From Thiorhodovibrio winogradskyi (lineage in GTDB: Bacteria; Pseudomonadota; Gammaproteobacteria; Chromatiales; Chromatiaceae), in contig NZ_CP121472.1 in assembly GCF_036208045.1 (NCBI RefSeq), forward strand, positions 2,491,531 to 2,555,530: a DNA stretch of 64,000 nt. Direction: 5' to 3'. A program made the position numbers and the translations under genes. Below, piece by piece: positions 1-8,789 of the stretch. Within the stretch, counting starts at the first letter, position 1; every line of letters starts with the position of its first letter. Under the pieces are notes generated by a model. It was not told where the DNA came from, made no database searches, and saw only the letters and a list, made by a program, of their open reading frames with translations.

Positions 1-1
1 T

Positions 2-214
2 CAGGCCAGGGAGCTGCTCGGCGTGCAACACCTGGTGATGATCGGCGACCAGCTAGGCACCGATATTCGCGGTGCCCTGGATGCCGGCATGGATGCGGTC
101 CTGATCGGCACTGGCCTGGCCGGCGGCGCCCCGATTATCCCGGATGCGCGCGGCGCCCAAGCCGGGCCCCTGCCGCGACCGACATGGCAACTGCGCGGGC
201 TTGAGGATGTTTAG
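2..214 (+). CDS. HAD-superfamily (class IIA, NagD-like) hydrolase, C-terminal part
   Basis: Only the last ~70 codons are in the window; the frame is open from base 2 and stops with TAG at 212-214. The visible part carries the closing HAD signature GDQLGTDIRGALDAGMDAVL, which matches the GD...TDI..A..AG...VLV Mg-binding/loop motif of class IIA HAD phosphatases. Family members remove phosphate from sugar or nucleotide phosphates in the cytoplasm; substrate cannot be read here. Its 3' end overlaps the end of the convergent phosphatase gene by about 80 bases. The N-terminal DxDG motif lies outside the window. Confidence 0.7.
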   Translation, partial: QARELLGVQHLVMIGDQLGTDIRGALDAGMDAVLIGTGLAGGAPIIPDARGAQAGPLPRPTWQLRGLEDV

Positions 215-2135
215 AGGATTTCCCAGAAGATCCGGGCCGGCGCTTGTCGGCGGGATTGGCAGGCTCGAGAGTTTTGCGCACGGCGATCAGGGTCATGTCA
301 TCGCGGCGCGCCTGGTGGCCGCGATAGGCGGCAAGGGATTGGACGAGGGCTTGGATCCAGTCCGCGAGCTTGGGCTGGCGGCTTTGCTTGAGCAGTTCGA
401 TAAAACGCCGGCGCCCGAGCAGACGGGTGGGCTCGCCGCCCATCTGATCGGTCATGCCATCGCTCAGCAGCAGGCATAGATCCCCGGGGGCAAGGCTGAA
501 CCCATGCCGCTCGATCTGGCCCGGTGGCGGCAGGCTGGCATAGCCAAGCTGGGCATGGGCACCGCGATAGACCCGCGCCTGGTCATCCATGCCGAGCCGA
601 ATCAGGGCGATGCCGGCGCTGGCGAAGCTGGCGTGGATGCCATCGGGGTCCAGGCATAGCACGGCGGCCTCCAGCCCATCATCGGCCTGGGTGTGCTCGT
701 GATCCTGGCGCAGGCGTTGGCGCACCAGATGGTCAAGGGCATGGAGAATGTTGACCGGATCATACACCTTCTGCTCGTGCAGAATGCGCTCCAGGGCCGA
801 GGCGACCACAAGGGTCATTAACGCACCAGGAACGCCATGGCCGGTGCAATCGGCGAGCAGAATCAGCTGTTGCCCACCTTGCTGACCGGCCGTCCAATGG
901 CCCTTCTGGTCGGTCTGCTGGTTGCTCTGCTGACCGGGCAGGGACTCAAACCAGTACCAATCGCCGCCAACGGCCTGCAGCGGCTCCCAATGCACTAGGA
1001 TCTCGGCGTCGCGTGGGGCGATGCGCTCGGGGGCCGGCAAAATGGCGTTCTGAATGCGCCGCGCATAGTCGATGCTGGCAAGCACCTGGGCATTGGTCTC
1101 GGTAAGCTTGGCATGGGTGCTGTCGAGTTCGCGAAAGGCGTGTTCAAGCGCGGTTTTCTGTTGGTTCAGATCGCCAAGTACCCTCTGCAGTTCGGTGGTG
1201 CGTCGCCGCACCCGGTCCTCGAGCTCTTCGGTCAGTGCCCGCAGATCACGCTCGGCGGTGTCGCGCTGATGCAGACCGCGTTGGAAAGCGGCCAGCAGAT
1301 CGGCAATGCGTTGGTTCAGCATGCCGAGTTCATCGCCAGCATGTCCGCGCAGGCGTGGCGGCCGCCAGTGGCCGGGGGCGGCGGGGTCGACCGCGGTGAT
1401 GGTGTCGGACAGGCGCAGAATGGGACGGGTGATCATCCAGTAGAAGAGCGCGACCACCAGGGCCGAGACCAGCAGAATTTGCACCGTGGTGACCAGCAAA
1501 TTGGTGCTGGCCTGGGCCAGGAAGCGGTCCGCCAGGATGTCCGGCGAGAGACGCAGGCTCAGGGTGCCGAGGGTGTCGCTGATTTGCTGGCTATCGGGCT
1601 GGCTACCCTGCTCGCTATTAGTCATGCTATCGGTGTCATGTAACACAAGGCGGTAGTGGATGACATCGGCAAAGGCCGGCGCCAGCGTGGTCGCCAGGGC
1701 GCTTGGCGGCGAGGCGGGAGCGAGTTGGATTTCGGCCAGGATCGAGCCGAAATTGTCCCGCAGTTCGGCGGAGGCCAGGGCGGGCAGGGCGCTGAGGCCA
1801 TCGATGAGCTGGCGCGCCAGTTCGGGATGCATCTGGTAGGCGGCTTCGGTCGCCGAGCCGCGCACCAGGGCGAGCACGCGGTCGATTTCGGCCCGGAGAT
1901 CAACGCGCAGGTCGCGCCATTGCAGATAGAGTTGCAGGGCGCCGGCGGAAAAGCTGAGCAAGGAAACCGCCATCAGGGTAATGGCGGCCTGTTTGAAGGT
2001 GAGCCCTCGCCAGTAGGAGACCCGGGCGCGGAGCCGAGTCTGGTTTTGGCGCTGGTTTGAACTCTGGCTCTCGATCAGGCTCGGGCGCGGATCCTGCTCC
2101 TGGCTTTGGGGCAGGGGCTTAGTCGGCGTTGTCAC
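135..2135 (-). CDS. siaA: SiaA-like HAMP-PP2C (SpoIIE-type) membrane phosphatase
   Basis: Membrane receptor phosphatase. From the GTG at 2135 it has an N-terminal membrane segment (ITLMAVSLLSFSAGALQLYL), a periplasmic stretch of ~130 residues, a second membrane helix (VQILLVSALVVALFYWMI), a HAMP linker starting TRPILRLSD, a long coiled coil, and a SpoIIE/PP2C domain with the metal-binding motifs GGDWYW, LADCTGHGVPGALM, LLLSDGMTDQMGG and RRDDMTL, so it should be active. In Pseudomonas SiaA dephosphorylates SiaC. It is last in a minus-strand operon holding siaB, siaC and siaD homologues, which is the main reason for the name. The GTG start overlaps the upstream stop by 17 bases; the frame stays open to 2228 but that would bury the upstream gene's end. 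Confidence 0.8.
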   Translation of the reverse strand: MTTPTKPLPQSQEQDPRPSLIESQSSNQRQNQTRLRARVSYWRGLTFKQAAITLMAVSLLSFSAGALQLYLQWRDLRVDLRAEIDRVLALVRGSATEAAYQMHPELARQLIDGLSALPALASAELRDNFGSILAEIQLAPASPPSALATTLAPAFADVIHYRLVLHDTDSMTNSEQGSQPDSQQISDTLGTLSLRLSPDILADRFLAQASTNLLVTTVQILLVSALVVALFYWMITRPILRLSDTITAVDPAAPGHWRPPRLRGHAGDELGMLNQRIADLLAAFQRGLHQRDTAERDLRALTEELEDRVRRRTTELQRVLGDLNQQKTALEHAFRELDSTHAKLTETNAQVLASIDYARRIQNAILPAPERIAPRDAEILVHWEPLQAVGGDWYWFESLPGQQSNQQTDQKGHWTAGQQGGQQLILLADCTGHGVPGALMTLVVASALERILHEQKVYDPVNILHALDHLVRQRLRQDHEHTQADDGLEAAVLCLDPDGIHASFASAGIALIRLGMDDQARVYRGAHAQLGYASLPPPGQIERHGFSLAPGDLCLLLSDGMTDQMGGEPTRLLGRRRFIELLKQSRQPKLADWIQALVQSLAAYRGHQARRDDMTLIAVRKTLEPANPADKRRPGSSGKSSKHPQARAVAMSVAAGARLGRRAHPG

Positions 2136-3030
2136 GAGGGTCAGTCCCGTTCGGATCGTCCGCCTCAATGCCCCAGTCAGCCTTGATGGCGGCGACCTTG
2201 TCGGAGGAACGCTCAAGCCAGCGATCAAGTGCCCGGAGCACGGTCGGGTGTTTCAGCGTGGACAGATGGTAATGGTCGCGTGCATGGGGTAATCCGGGAT
2301 CGAACACCAGGGCGCCGGCCTGGTCCAGGTCATGCTCGAGCTGCCAGGTGGCGACCTCAATGCTGGCATAGGCGGCATCGACGCGCCCGGCCAGGGTTTG
2401 GCGCAAGAGGCTGGTCAGATCCAGGCTCTCACGCAGGCGCACCCGGCCCTGGTTGATCGGCTCCTGCCAGGCCCAGGGTGTGAAGCCGATGACGGTCGCC
2501 AGGGTCCGGATGGCGGCTTGGTCCTCGCCCATGCGTTCGGGCCGCACCAGGGTGCCATCGGTGAAGGCGAGCAGGGGGTGGCTGTAGTGAATCTCCAGAT
2601 CCTTGCGCTTGTCATTCTGCCAATCGGGATGGTCGGGCAGTTTGAAGTCGATCTCACCATTGAGAAAACTGCGCAGCAGGCGCGAGACCGGCAGCGGGCG
2701 ATACTCGAAGCGGAGTCCCTCGTCGGCGGCAAAGGCGTCGAGCAACTCTGGTAGCACGCCGACCCAGGCGCCGTCGCGATAGGCGCTGACGGGCAGATAG
2801 TCGATGTCCTCGACGCCAATGCTGTAGGTCTCGGGTTGCGCCGCCAGCGTTGAACCCGGCCAGGCCAGCAGCGCCAACAGGCCCAGGCCAAGCACCTGGA
2901 CGGGCGCCTGGCCAAGACCGCCGCGTTGGCGCGCGGCTTTGCCACCACGAGCGGCCAGTGCCCGGCTAGTGACTGGCCTCAAGCGGGCAAGGGAAGTCCG
3001 GCGAGTCCGCAACCACCTGGTTGCGGCCAT
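2119..3030 (-). CDS. Periplasmic solute-binding protein (SBP_bac_3-like) inside the sia operon
   Basis: A secreted family-3-like solute-binding protein. A hydrophobic signal segment (VLGLGLLALLAWPGSTLAA) precedes the mature start near QPETYSIGV. The binding-protein fold shows in YLPVSAYRDGAWVGVLPELL, PVSRLLRSFLNGEIDFKL and the later GRVDAAYASIEVATW, which are standard landmarks of amino-acid-type binding proteins and of sensor-linked stand-alone versions. No ABC permease or ATPase is nearby; it sits between the siaD-like and siaA-like genes, overlapping siaD at its 5' end and siaA by 17 bases at its 3' end. I infer that it presents a ligand to the SiaA-like receptor rather than feeding a transporter. 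The start is uncertain: ATG 3054, ATG 3030 (used here) and GTG 2895 are all in frame. Confidence 0.7.
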   Translation of the reverse strand: MAATRWLRTRRTSLARLRPVTSRALAARGGKAARQRGGLGQAPVQVLGLGLLALLAWPGSTLAAQPETYSIGVEDIDYLPVSAYRDGAWVGVLPELLDAFAADEGLRFEYRPLPVSRLLRSFLNGEIDFKLPDHPDWQNDKRKDLEIHYSHPLLAFTDGTLVRPERMGEDQAAIRTLATVIGFTPWAWQEPINQGRVRLRESLDLTSLLRQTLAGRVDAAYASIEVATWQLEHDLDQAGALVFDPGLPHARDHYHLSTLKHPTVLRALDRWLERSSDKVAAIKADWGIEADDPNGTDPRDNAD

Positions 3031-3826
3031 GATGCTTGGCACGATAGAGCGCATGATCGGCTCGGGCTATGGCGCGGTTAAGAGGGGTGTCTTTGGTCAA
3101 GGCCGCCACGCCGATACTCAGCGACAGCTTGATGGGGCCCTGAGGATTGGCTTGGGAGCCGGGGATTGGGGAGGCGGCCAGACGCGCGCGCAGGCGCTCC
3201 GCGACCAGCATGGCCTCGTCAAGATCGGTCTGCGGCAGAATGGCGAGAAATTCCTCGCCGCCCAGGCGCCCGGCGATGTCGCCCTCGCGCAGTTCGGCGC
3301 GGAAGAGCTGGGCGAAAAAGCGCAGGGCATCATCGCCGACGGCATGACCATGGCGGTCGTTGATCTCTTTGAAATGGTCAAGATCGCAAAGCATCAGGCT
3401 CAAGGGTTTTTGGCTGCGGCGATGTCGACGTACCTCGTGTTCGCCGAGTTCGAGGACATGGCGTCGGTTGCTAATATCCGTCAGCTCGTCGATGGTTGCC
3501 AGCCGTCGCAATTCCTGCTCCAGTGTCTTGCGCCGCTGGATCTCCTGGTGCAGCTTATCGTTTAGCGCTTGCAACTGGACGGTCTGCTCGGACAGGCGTC
3601 GATTGGCGTCATGCAGGTCGAGTTGGAGCCGGTCACTGATGCGCAGCAGTCGCCGCGCCTCGCGATAGCTCTGGCGATAGGCGTCGCGCAACGTCTTGAA
3701 GCCTTCCGGCAGACCATCGGGCACATCATCAAGGCTGTGCAGCATGGTTTCGGCGAGGTCGAGCATTTGCTCTTCGTAGGGGAAGAGGGTGACACCGTCC
3801 TCACGTGGTTTCGCGTACTGGATCAT
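2966..3826 (-). CDS. siaD: SiaD-like diguanylate cyclase (coiled coil-GGDEF)
   Basis: Makes c-di-GMP from two GTP in the cytoplasm. The 286-residue protein has an N-terminal ~120-residue helical/coiled-coil part and a GGDEF domain with the active motif RLGGEEFLAIL. An inhibitory I-site is visible: REGD sits five residues before GGEEF, so product inhibition is expected. Its start codon overlaps the siaC stop (ATGA), indicating translational coupling. In Pseudomonas the SiaC phosphoprotein binds and activates SiaD when unphosphorylated; the same gene order core (B-C-D) supports the same role here. No membrane segment is seen. Confidence 0.85.
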   Translation of the reverse strand: MIQYAKPREDGVTLFPYEEQMLDLAETMLHSLDDVPDGLPEGFKTLRDAYRQSYREARRLLRISDRLQLDLHDANRRLSEQTVQLQALNDKLHQEIQRRKTLEQELRRLATIDELTDISNRRHVLELGEHEVRRHRRSQKPLSLMLCDLDHFKEINDRHGHAVGDDALRFFAQLFRAELREGDIAGRLGGEEFLAILPQTDLDEAMLVAERLRARLAASPIPGSQANPQGPIKLSLSIGVAALTKDTPLNRAIARADHALYRAKHHGRNQVVADSPDFPCPLEASH

Positions 3827-4233
3827 GGCGATGAACCCCCGTTCTGGGTGAGCGGCACCATCTCGAAGCGCCCATGCTCGAAATCCTCGGCAAAATCCTC
3901 GCCGAATTCCTCCATGGCGTCGTCCTCGGGGTCATAGAGCCAGCGTACATGAGTTGGTACCCCGCGCGCGGCGGCGCGCTCGAGGAGTTGGAAGATGTTC
4001 ATCAGTGCCTTGGCGCTGCTGCTGTTGAAGTAGCGCATGCGCAACTCGAGCACCACCGGCTCGCTGGTCTCGGACAGGCTCTGGAGATAATCCGCCATGG
4101 CCTTGATTGGCGGACCAAAAAAAGCCGCCGCATCCTCGGGGTAGGACTCCCCGGCGAGGGAGAAGCGATGATTCGCGAAATCGAAGCGCAGTTCGGGCGA
4201 ACGTTCGGTGGCTTCTCGGTGAATAGTGTCCAT
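3823..4233 (-). CDS. siaC: SiaC-family regulatory phosphoprotein (DUF1987)
   Basis: A 136-residue cytoplasmic switch protein. The family pattern is clear: LRFDFANHRFSLAGESYPED near the N-terminus, then VVLELRMRYFNSSSAKALM, and an acidic tail (DPEDDAMEEFGEDFAEDFE). In Pseudomonas, phosphorylation of a threonine in the Y(F/L)N-S/T-S segment by SiaB blocks binding to the diguanylate cyclase SiaD, and SiaA removes the phosphate. Here that segment reads YFNSSSAK (residues 68-75), so a serine is the likely acceptor. It is coupled to siaD by a 4-base overlap and follows siaB after three bases. Confidence 0.85.
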   Translation of the reverse strand: MDTIHREATERSPELRFDFANHRFSLAGESYPEDAAAFFGPPIKAMADYLQSLSETSEPVVLELRMRYFNSSSAKALMNIFQLLERAAARGVPTHVRWLYDPEDDAMEEFGEDFAEDFEHGRFEMVPLTQNGGSSP

Positions 4234-4236
4234 GCG

Positions 4237-4791
4237 TTAGATATAGGCCTTGAGACAGAAAAAGGTCTTGCTCTCGGCGACCGGGATGAAGTCGAATTCA
4301 ATGGGTCGGCTCGAACGGCGCGCGATTTCGATCAGGCCGACATTGCCGTTGCCGCTATCGCTGTCCGTTGGTTCGCGGAGCTTTTCCTTGTAGAGTGCCT
4401 TGAGTCCCGCCTTGTCCAGTTTCGCGATGGCGCTCAGGCGTTCATCCAGCGTGATGGCTTCTTCCTGGCGCATGACATTGCCGCATAGCACAAAAAAGCC
4501 ATCCGCCTCGCGGCCGACGGAAATCATGCCGGAGCTGAGCGCGCTCGACTGCCCCGGCGAGCTGATGACGCGCTCGGAGGAATAGCGCAGGATATTTTGC
4601 ACCTGCTCGACAAAGACCGAGAACACACGACGGGTGACGTTGGCGTCGGTTTCGTCGAGGGTCATTTTCTGTTTCAGCGCTTCGCCGAGGGAGTAGAGAA
4701 TGCCCTCGGACAAAAAGCCGACGAAGGAAAAGATCAGACCACGGTTGCCGGTGAGCTGCTGAAGCTCGAAGTAATCACTGGCGAGTTGCAT
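4237..4791 (-). CDS. siaB: SiaB-family protein kinase (DUF6272)
   Basis: A 184-residue GHKL-fold-like kinase of the SiaB family that phosphorylates SiaC in Pseudomonas. Start ATG 4791 is chosen because GGGAG lies seven bases before it; a longer frame reaches 4884 but lacks a ribosome site. Recognisable parts are LIFSFVGFLSEGILYSLGEA near the start, the N-box-like VFVEQVQNILRYSSE, and a glycine-rich GNGNVGLIEIARRS that would close the nucleotide pocket. It is first of the operon siaB-siaC-siaD-SBP-siaA, with about 200 bases of non-coding DNA upstream that must hold the promoter, though no clear -35/-10 pair stands out. Confidence 0.8.
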   Translation of the reverse strand: MQLASDYFELQQLTGNRGLIFSFVGFLSEGILYSLGEALKQKMTLDETDANVTRRVFSVFVEQVQNILRYSSERVISSPGQSSALSSGMISVGREADGFFVLCGNVMRQEEAITLDERLSAIAKLDKAGLKALYKEKLREPTDSDSGNGNVGLIEIARRSSRPIEFDFIPVAESKTFFCLKAYI

Positions 4792-4993
4792 CGGCGGACT
4801 CCCACGGCGGTGCCTGATGATATGCGGGGATGATGGGACCCGGTTATGGACCAGGATTGGCCGCCTGGCAGAGGTACCTGACAAAAACCCATCTTAAGCC
4901 CCGGATCGGCGCGCGACAATAGCCGTCAATGGCCCAGCGGGAGGCGCCTGGGAATAGCGGTGGACAGCGCACAACCCCTTGCCGCCTTGGGCG

Positions 4994-5917
4994 TCAGCCA
5001 GTGCCAAGATAGCGCGGCACCTCCAGGTCGATGTCAGTCGGGGCGATGCCAAGTTCGACCAGACCATTGTCCCCTGCGCAGAGGCTGTCGATTTGCAGGG
5101 AGCGGTAATTGTCCATGGTGAAGGGCTTGCCTGGCAGGCGCTCGAACAGTCGCGCCTGGCGTTGTGCGGCCTTGTCGCTTAGCTCTATAACGCGCACCCG
5201 GCGCCCGCGCACCTTGGCGGTGTATTCCACCAGTTCGCGCAGGCTCAGTGCCCGTGGACCACAGAGGTCGTAAGCGCGGCCAATGCTCTCCGGGTGATCG
5301 AGCGCGCGCACCATGGCCTCGGCGACATCGCCCACCCACACGGGCGCGAAACGGGCGCCAGGACAAGCGAGTGGGAAAAAGCCAGGTGCCCAGTCGATCA
5401 GCCCGGCGAAGCGATTGAACAGGCTGTCACCGCGACCGAAGATCACCGAGGGTCGAAAGGCCGTGGCCTTTGGTGTTTCCGCGGCCAGCGCCAAGGCCTC
5501 ACCCGCCCCTTTCGACTTGAGATAGGCGGAGGTCTCGGCCGTTTCCTGTCCGGGTACGGTGGCATGGAGCGCGCTCATGTGCAGCAGACGCGGTACCTCG
5601 GCGGCGCGCGCTGCCTCAAGCATCCGTTCGACCAGCTCGACATGGACCTGCTGAAAGCTGGAGCGGGCGCTTTCGTTGAGAATGCCGACCAGATTGACCA
5701 CCAGGTCGCAGTGGTTGAAAAGCTCCCTTAGGCTGGCAGTGTCGAGCCTGCTGAGCGGAGTGACGACAACGCCGGGATACAGCTTCAGATCGCGATGGCG
5801 ATGTGGGCGACGTGTCGGCAGTCGGCATTGGTAGCCGCGCACGAGCAGTTGCTGAACCAGTTCGCGACCGACAAAGCCGGTGCCGCCGAGAATGCAGGCC
5901 TTGAGTTGTTTCTTCAT
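4994..5917 (-). CDS. NDUFA9-like NAD(P)-dependent epimerase/dehydrogenase
   Basis: Atypical short-chain dehydrogenase (307 aa) of the complex I NDUFA9-like subfamily. The N-terminal Rossmann motif LGGTGFVGRELVQQLL is intact, followed by VVNLVGILNE and HMSALHA, the usual positions in this subfamily, and a YLKSKGAGE segment where the catalytic Tyr-Lys normally lies (YxxxK is present as YLKSK). Family members bind NAD(P)H; substrates are mostly unknown. It is a single gene, transcribed on the minus strand, with its own 5' region facing vgrG. Confidence 0.8.
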   Translation of the reverse strand: MKKQLKACILGGTGFVGRELVQQLLVRGYQCRLPTRRPHRHRDLKLYPGVVVTPLSRLDTASLRELFNHCDLVVNLVGILNESARSSFQQVHVELVERMLEAARAAEVPRLLHMSALHATVPGQETAETSAYLKSKGAGEALALAAETPKATAFRPSVIFGRGDSLFNRFAGLIDWAPGFFPLACPGARFAPVWVGDVAEAMVRALDHPESIGRAYDLCGPRALSLRELVEYTAKVRGRRVRVIELSDKAAQRQARLFERLPGKPFTMDNYRSLQIDSLCAGDNGLVELGIAPTDIDLEVPRYLGTG

Positions 5918-6216
5918 GAGTCTTTGGTGGTTGCTGCCGGTGGTTGTGCTGCCGGCATCCGTTGGCGGCTGGCCGCGAGACGCCGATGACGCGCTATTAT
6001 GCCGCCGATTGATGCGTGCTGAAACAGAACCAGTGGCAGTTGTGGCAATACCTGCTCTCCTGGGGGCTGTTTTTTCTCGCCTGGGAGATGAGCCAAGGTT
6101 AAAATCGCGCGCTCTCTATCCTGGCCGTCTATCCCAAGCCGTGTCGTTTCAAGCCGCTCGCCATCAGCGGGTGCTGGGGCGCCCAAGTGCCGTCCCACCC
6201 CCCGCAGGAGTTCATC

Positions 6217-8715
6217 ATGCCAGAACTTGCCCAGAACGCTTTTACCTTCATCAGCCACGGCCTTGCGGAAAACACCTTTAGCGTGGTCAAGTTTACCGGG
6301 CAAGAGGCGCTCTCCAGCCTGTACAGCTTCGACGTTCTTTTGGTTTCCGAGTTAAATGATCTTGATATCGAGCCGATCTTGGCCAACCCCGCGACCTTGA
6401 CCATTAAATCCCGGGCACAGGGGTTCGCGGACCAGCCTTTTCACGGCATTCTGACGTCCTTTGAGCAACTCCATCAAGTTGGTCCTTACGTTTTTTACCG
6501 GGCGGAACTGCGACCAAAAATGTGGTGGTTGACGATTACGCGCAAGAATCAGATCTTTCTCAACATGCCCGCGGATGAGTTCGTTGCCGCCGTGCTCAAG
6601 GACGGCGGACTTATAGCCGAAGTGGATTTTGCCATCCGCCTGACGCAGCAATTTCCGCCTTACGACTATGCCTGCCAATATGGCGAGTCCCATTTCGACT
6701 TTGCATCGCGCTGGGCCGAACATGGCGGGGCTTATTATTGGTTTGAGCAAGGCACGATTGCTGAAAGAATTATTTGCTCCGATAGCCTGATCGCCCACGT
6801 GCCGCTCCCGGGTTATGAAACCTTGAGTTTTTCCCCGTCTGCTGGCTTGCATGCGCATGGCAACCATGGCATCAGCAGCTTCACGCTCAAGCAGCGGCCC
6901 TTGCCACAAAAGGTCATGCTGCACGATTATAACTACATGCGTCCGAGCCTGAATATGGAAGCTCAAGCGGGGATTGATGACGACCAGGGTTTTGGCGAGA
7001 TTCATCTTTGGGCTGACCGTTTTCGTTATCTCGCCGGAGGCCAATATCTGGCCAAGGCCCGAGCGGAAATGTTCAAATGCATGGAAAAGGTCTTTCATGG
7101 AACATCCTCCATCCCAGGGATTCGACCCGGCTATCTGTTCACCCTGACTGGACATTACCGTCAGGATTTCAACCGCCAATATTTGACCACCTCGGTGCGC
7201 CATGAAGGCAGTCAGGAGCGCTGGTTGGTGAGTGGCCTGGGTCTCGATCAGTTGGAGGACAAAGACGCTCTCTATTACCGTAACGTCTTTGAGTGCATCC
7301 CCAGCACCATTCAGTACCGGCCGCTGGTGCGCATGAAAAAGCCGGTGGTACCGGGCAATCTGGTCGCCAAGATCGACGCCGCCGGCTCTGGCCAGTATGC
7401 CGAAATCGACGAACATGGCCGCTACAAGGTCATCATGCCCTTCGATCTATCAGGGCGGGACGGCGGCAAGGCCTCCTGCTGGCTGCGCATGATGACTCCC
7501 TATGCTGGCGAAGGCCACGGTCTGCATTTTCCCTTGCTCAAGGGCGCGGAAGTGATGATCGGCTTCGAGCAGGGCGACATTGATCGTCCCTTTATCGCGG
7601 GAGCGGTGTTCAACCCCGAAAAGCCCAATGTTGTCACGGACAAGAACGCGGCAATCAACATTATCCGCACGCCCGGTGGCAACGAGATTGTCATGGGCGA
7701 TGAACGGGGCAAGGAATTCATTTCCCTGTATTCTCCAAGTTCGGACAGCAGCATCAGCCTCGGCAGTGCGCCATCGGGCGATCCCGACGATGAACCCAGT
7801 TATGTGCAACATACAACGGGTCAGTCTGTCTTTTATGGTGTCGGCGATGCCTTTAGCGTTTTCGCCGGTACCAATACCAGCATCTCCGGTTCCTATAGCA
7901 ATAGCATTAGTATCGGCTCAAGCAACAGTCTCACTGTTGGCGTCAACTTCTCCGCGGGCTATGGCACGGGCGTATCCTATAACCATGGCGATATGATTTC
8001 CTTGGGGAATGGCAGTTCCGAGGATTTCTCCAAGGAAAAAACCATTACCGGGCTTGAAAGTGTCGAAATCAGCGGCGGTTACAGCCAGGCGCTGACCGCG
8101 CCCCTGAAGCAAGCCTATGGCGCGCTGGTCTTGGGACTATTCGGCTCTGCATCCAGCGCGGCCGGCAGCGTGCTGACAACGGATGCATTCACCAAGCCCT
8201 ATACCAAACGCATGATCTCGGATAAGAAAACTGGCGCGGCCCTGGGTATCACCCTTTCCAGTGTGGGCGTGGGCTTGACTATTGGCACGGCAGTTTGGAT
8301 CGCCAAAATTCTAAAAGACTGGAAGGCGAAAACCGGACCCCAAGCACAGGGACGAATCACCTTGAATGTCGATGGGGTGAAGATTCAATCGCCCAAAGAG
8401 GTTGTTATTCAAGTTCTTAACCAAGTCGGACAAGAAGTTTCGAGCATCACTGTGCATGGTCAAGGGATTTCTTTGCAAGGGCCTGAATTTCATGAGCAAA
8501 TCAACAATAGAATTGCAGACATTGAACAGGAAACGCGTCATATCGGCACGCTTTCGCAAGCAGTAGAAAACTTTAAACACATCGGTGAAAACCAACGAGT
8601 TCAACTCCAACATTCAGAGGAGATAATCGATGAGTTGACGCAGCAATGCAATACTCTAAAAGCAACAGCTCGCCAAGGTATTAAGATCGATGGCAAGACC
8701 ATCCATCTTGCATAA
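6217..8715 (+). CDS. vgrG: Type VI secretion tip protein VgrG with long C-terminal extension
   Basis: Spike protein of the T6SS needle (832 aa). ATG 6217 is preceded by AGGAG six bases upstream. Residues ~1-380 are the gp27/gp44-like base and ~385-480 the gp5-like OB fold, including GSGQYAEIDEHGRYKVIMPF and LLKGAEVMIGFEQGDIDRP, the conserved VgrG core. After residue ~505 a family-atypical tail follows: a Ser/Gly-rich stretch, two hydrophobic segments (about 633-651 and 673-699, the second GITLSSVGVGLTIGTAVW) and a coiled-coil end. The tail could be an effector domain or an effector docking region; no catalytic motif is recognised. It heads a cluster with DUF2169, pentapeptide and DUF3540 genes. 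Confidence 0.9.
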   Translation: MPELAQNAFTFISHGLAENTFSVVKFTGQEALSSLYSFDVLLVSELNDLDIEPILANPATLTIKSRAQGFADQPFHGILTSFEQLHQVGPYVFYRAELRPKMWWLTITRKNQIFLNMPADEFVAAVLKDGGLIAEVDFAIRLTQQFPPYDYACQYGESHFDFASRWAEHGGAYYWFEQGTIAERIICSDSLIAHVPLPGYETLSFSPSAGLHAHGNHGISSFTLKQRPLPQKVMLHDYNYMRPSLNMEAQAGIDDDQGFGEIHLWADRFRYLAGGQYLAKARAEMFKCMEKVFHGTSSIPGIRPGYLFTLTGHYRQDFNRQYLTTSVRHEGSQERWLVSGLGLDQLEDKDALYYRNVFECIPSTIQYRPLVRMKKPVVPGNLVAKIDAAGSGQYAEIDEHGRYKVIMPFDLSGRDGGKASCWLRMMTPYAGEGHGLHFPLLKGAEVMIGFEQGDIDRPFIAGAVFNPEKPNVVTDKNAAINIIRTPGGNEIVMGDERGKEFISLYSPSSDSSISLGSAPSGDPDDEPSYVQHTTGQSVFYGVGDAFSVFAGTNTSISGSYSNSISIGSSNSLTVGVNFSAGYGTGVSYNHGDMISLGNGSSEDFSKEKTITGLESVEISGGYSQALTAPLKQAYGALVLGLFGSASSAAGSVLTTDAFTKPYTKRMISDKKTGAALGITLSSVGVGLTIGTAVWIAKILKDWKAKTGPQAQGRITLNVDGVKIQSPKEVVIQVLNQVGQEVSSITVHGQGISLQGPEFHEQINNRIADIEQETRHIGTLSQAVENFKHIGENQRVQLQHSEEIIDELTQQCNTLKATARQGIKIDGKTIHLA

Positions 8716-8789
8716 GCCCGTCTGCCATGCGCCCTGGCAAGTTCAAGACCCGCTTTCTCCCACGTATTCCGCCGTAGCATGAGACGCCC

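Noticed and set aside
6016-6102. 28-codon frame from GTG 6016 with a hydrophobic stretch before vgrG
   Set aside because: It could be a tiny membrane protein (SWGLFFLAWE), but it lacks an ATG and a ribosome site and has no family support.
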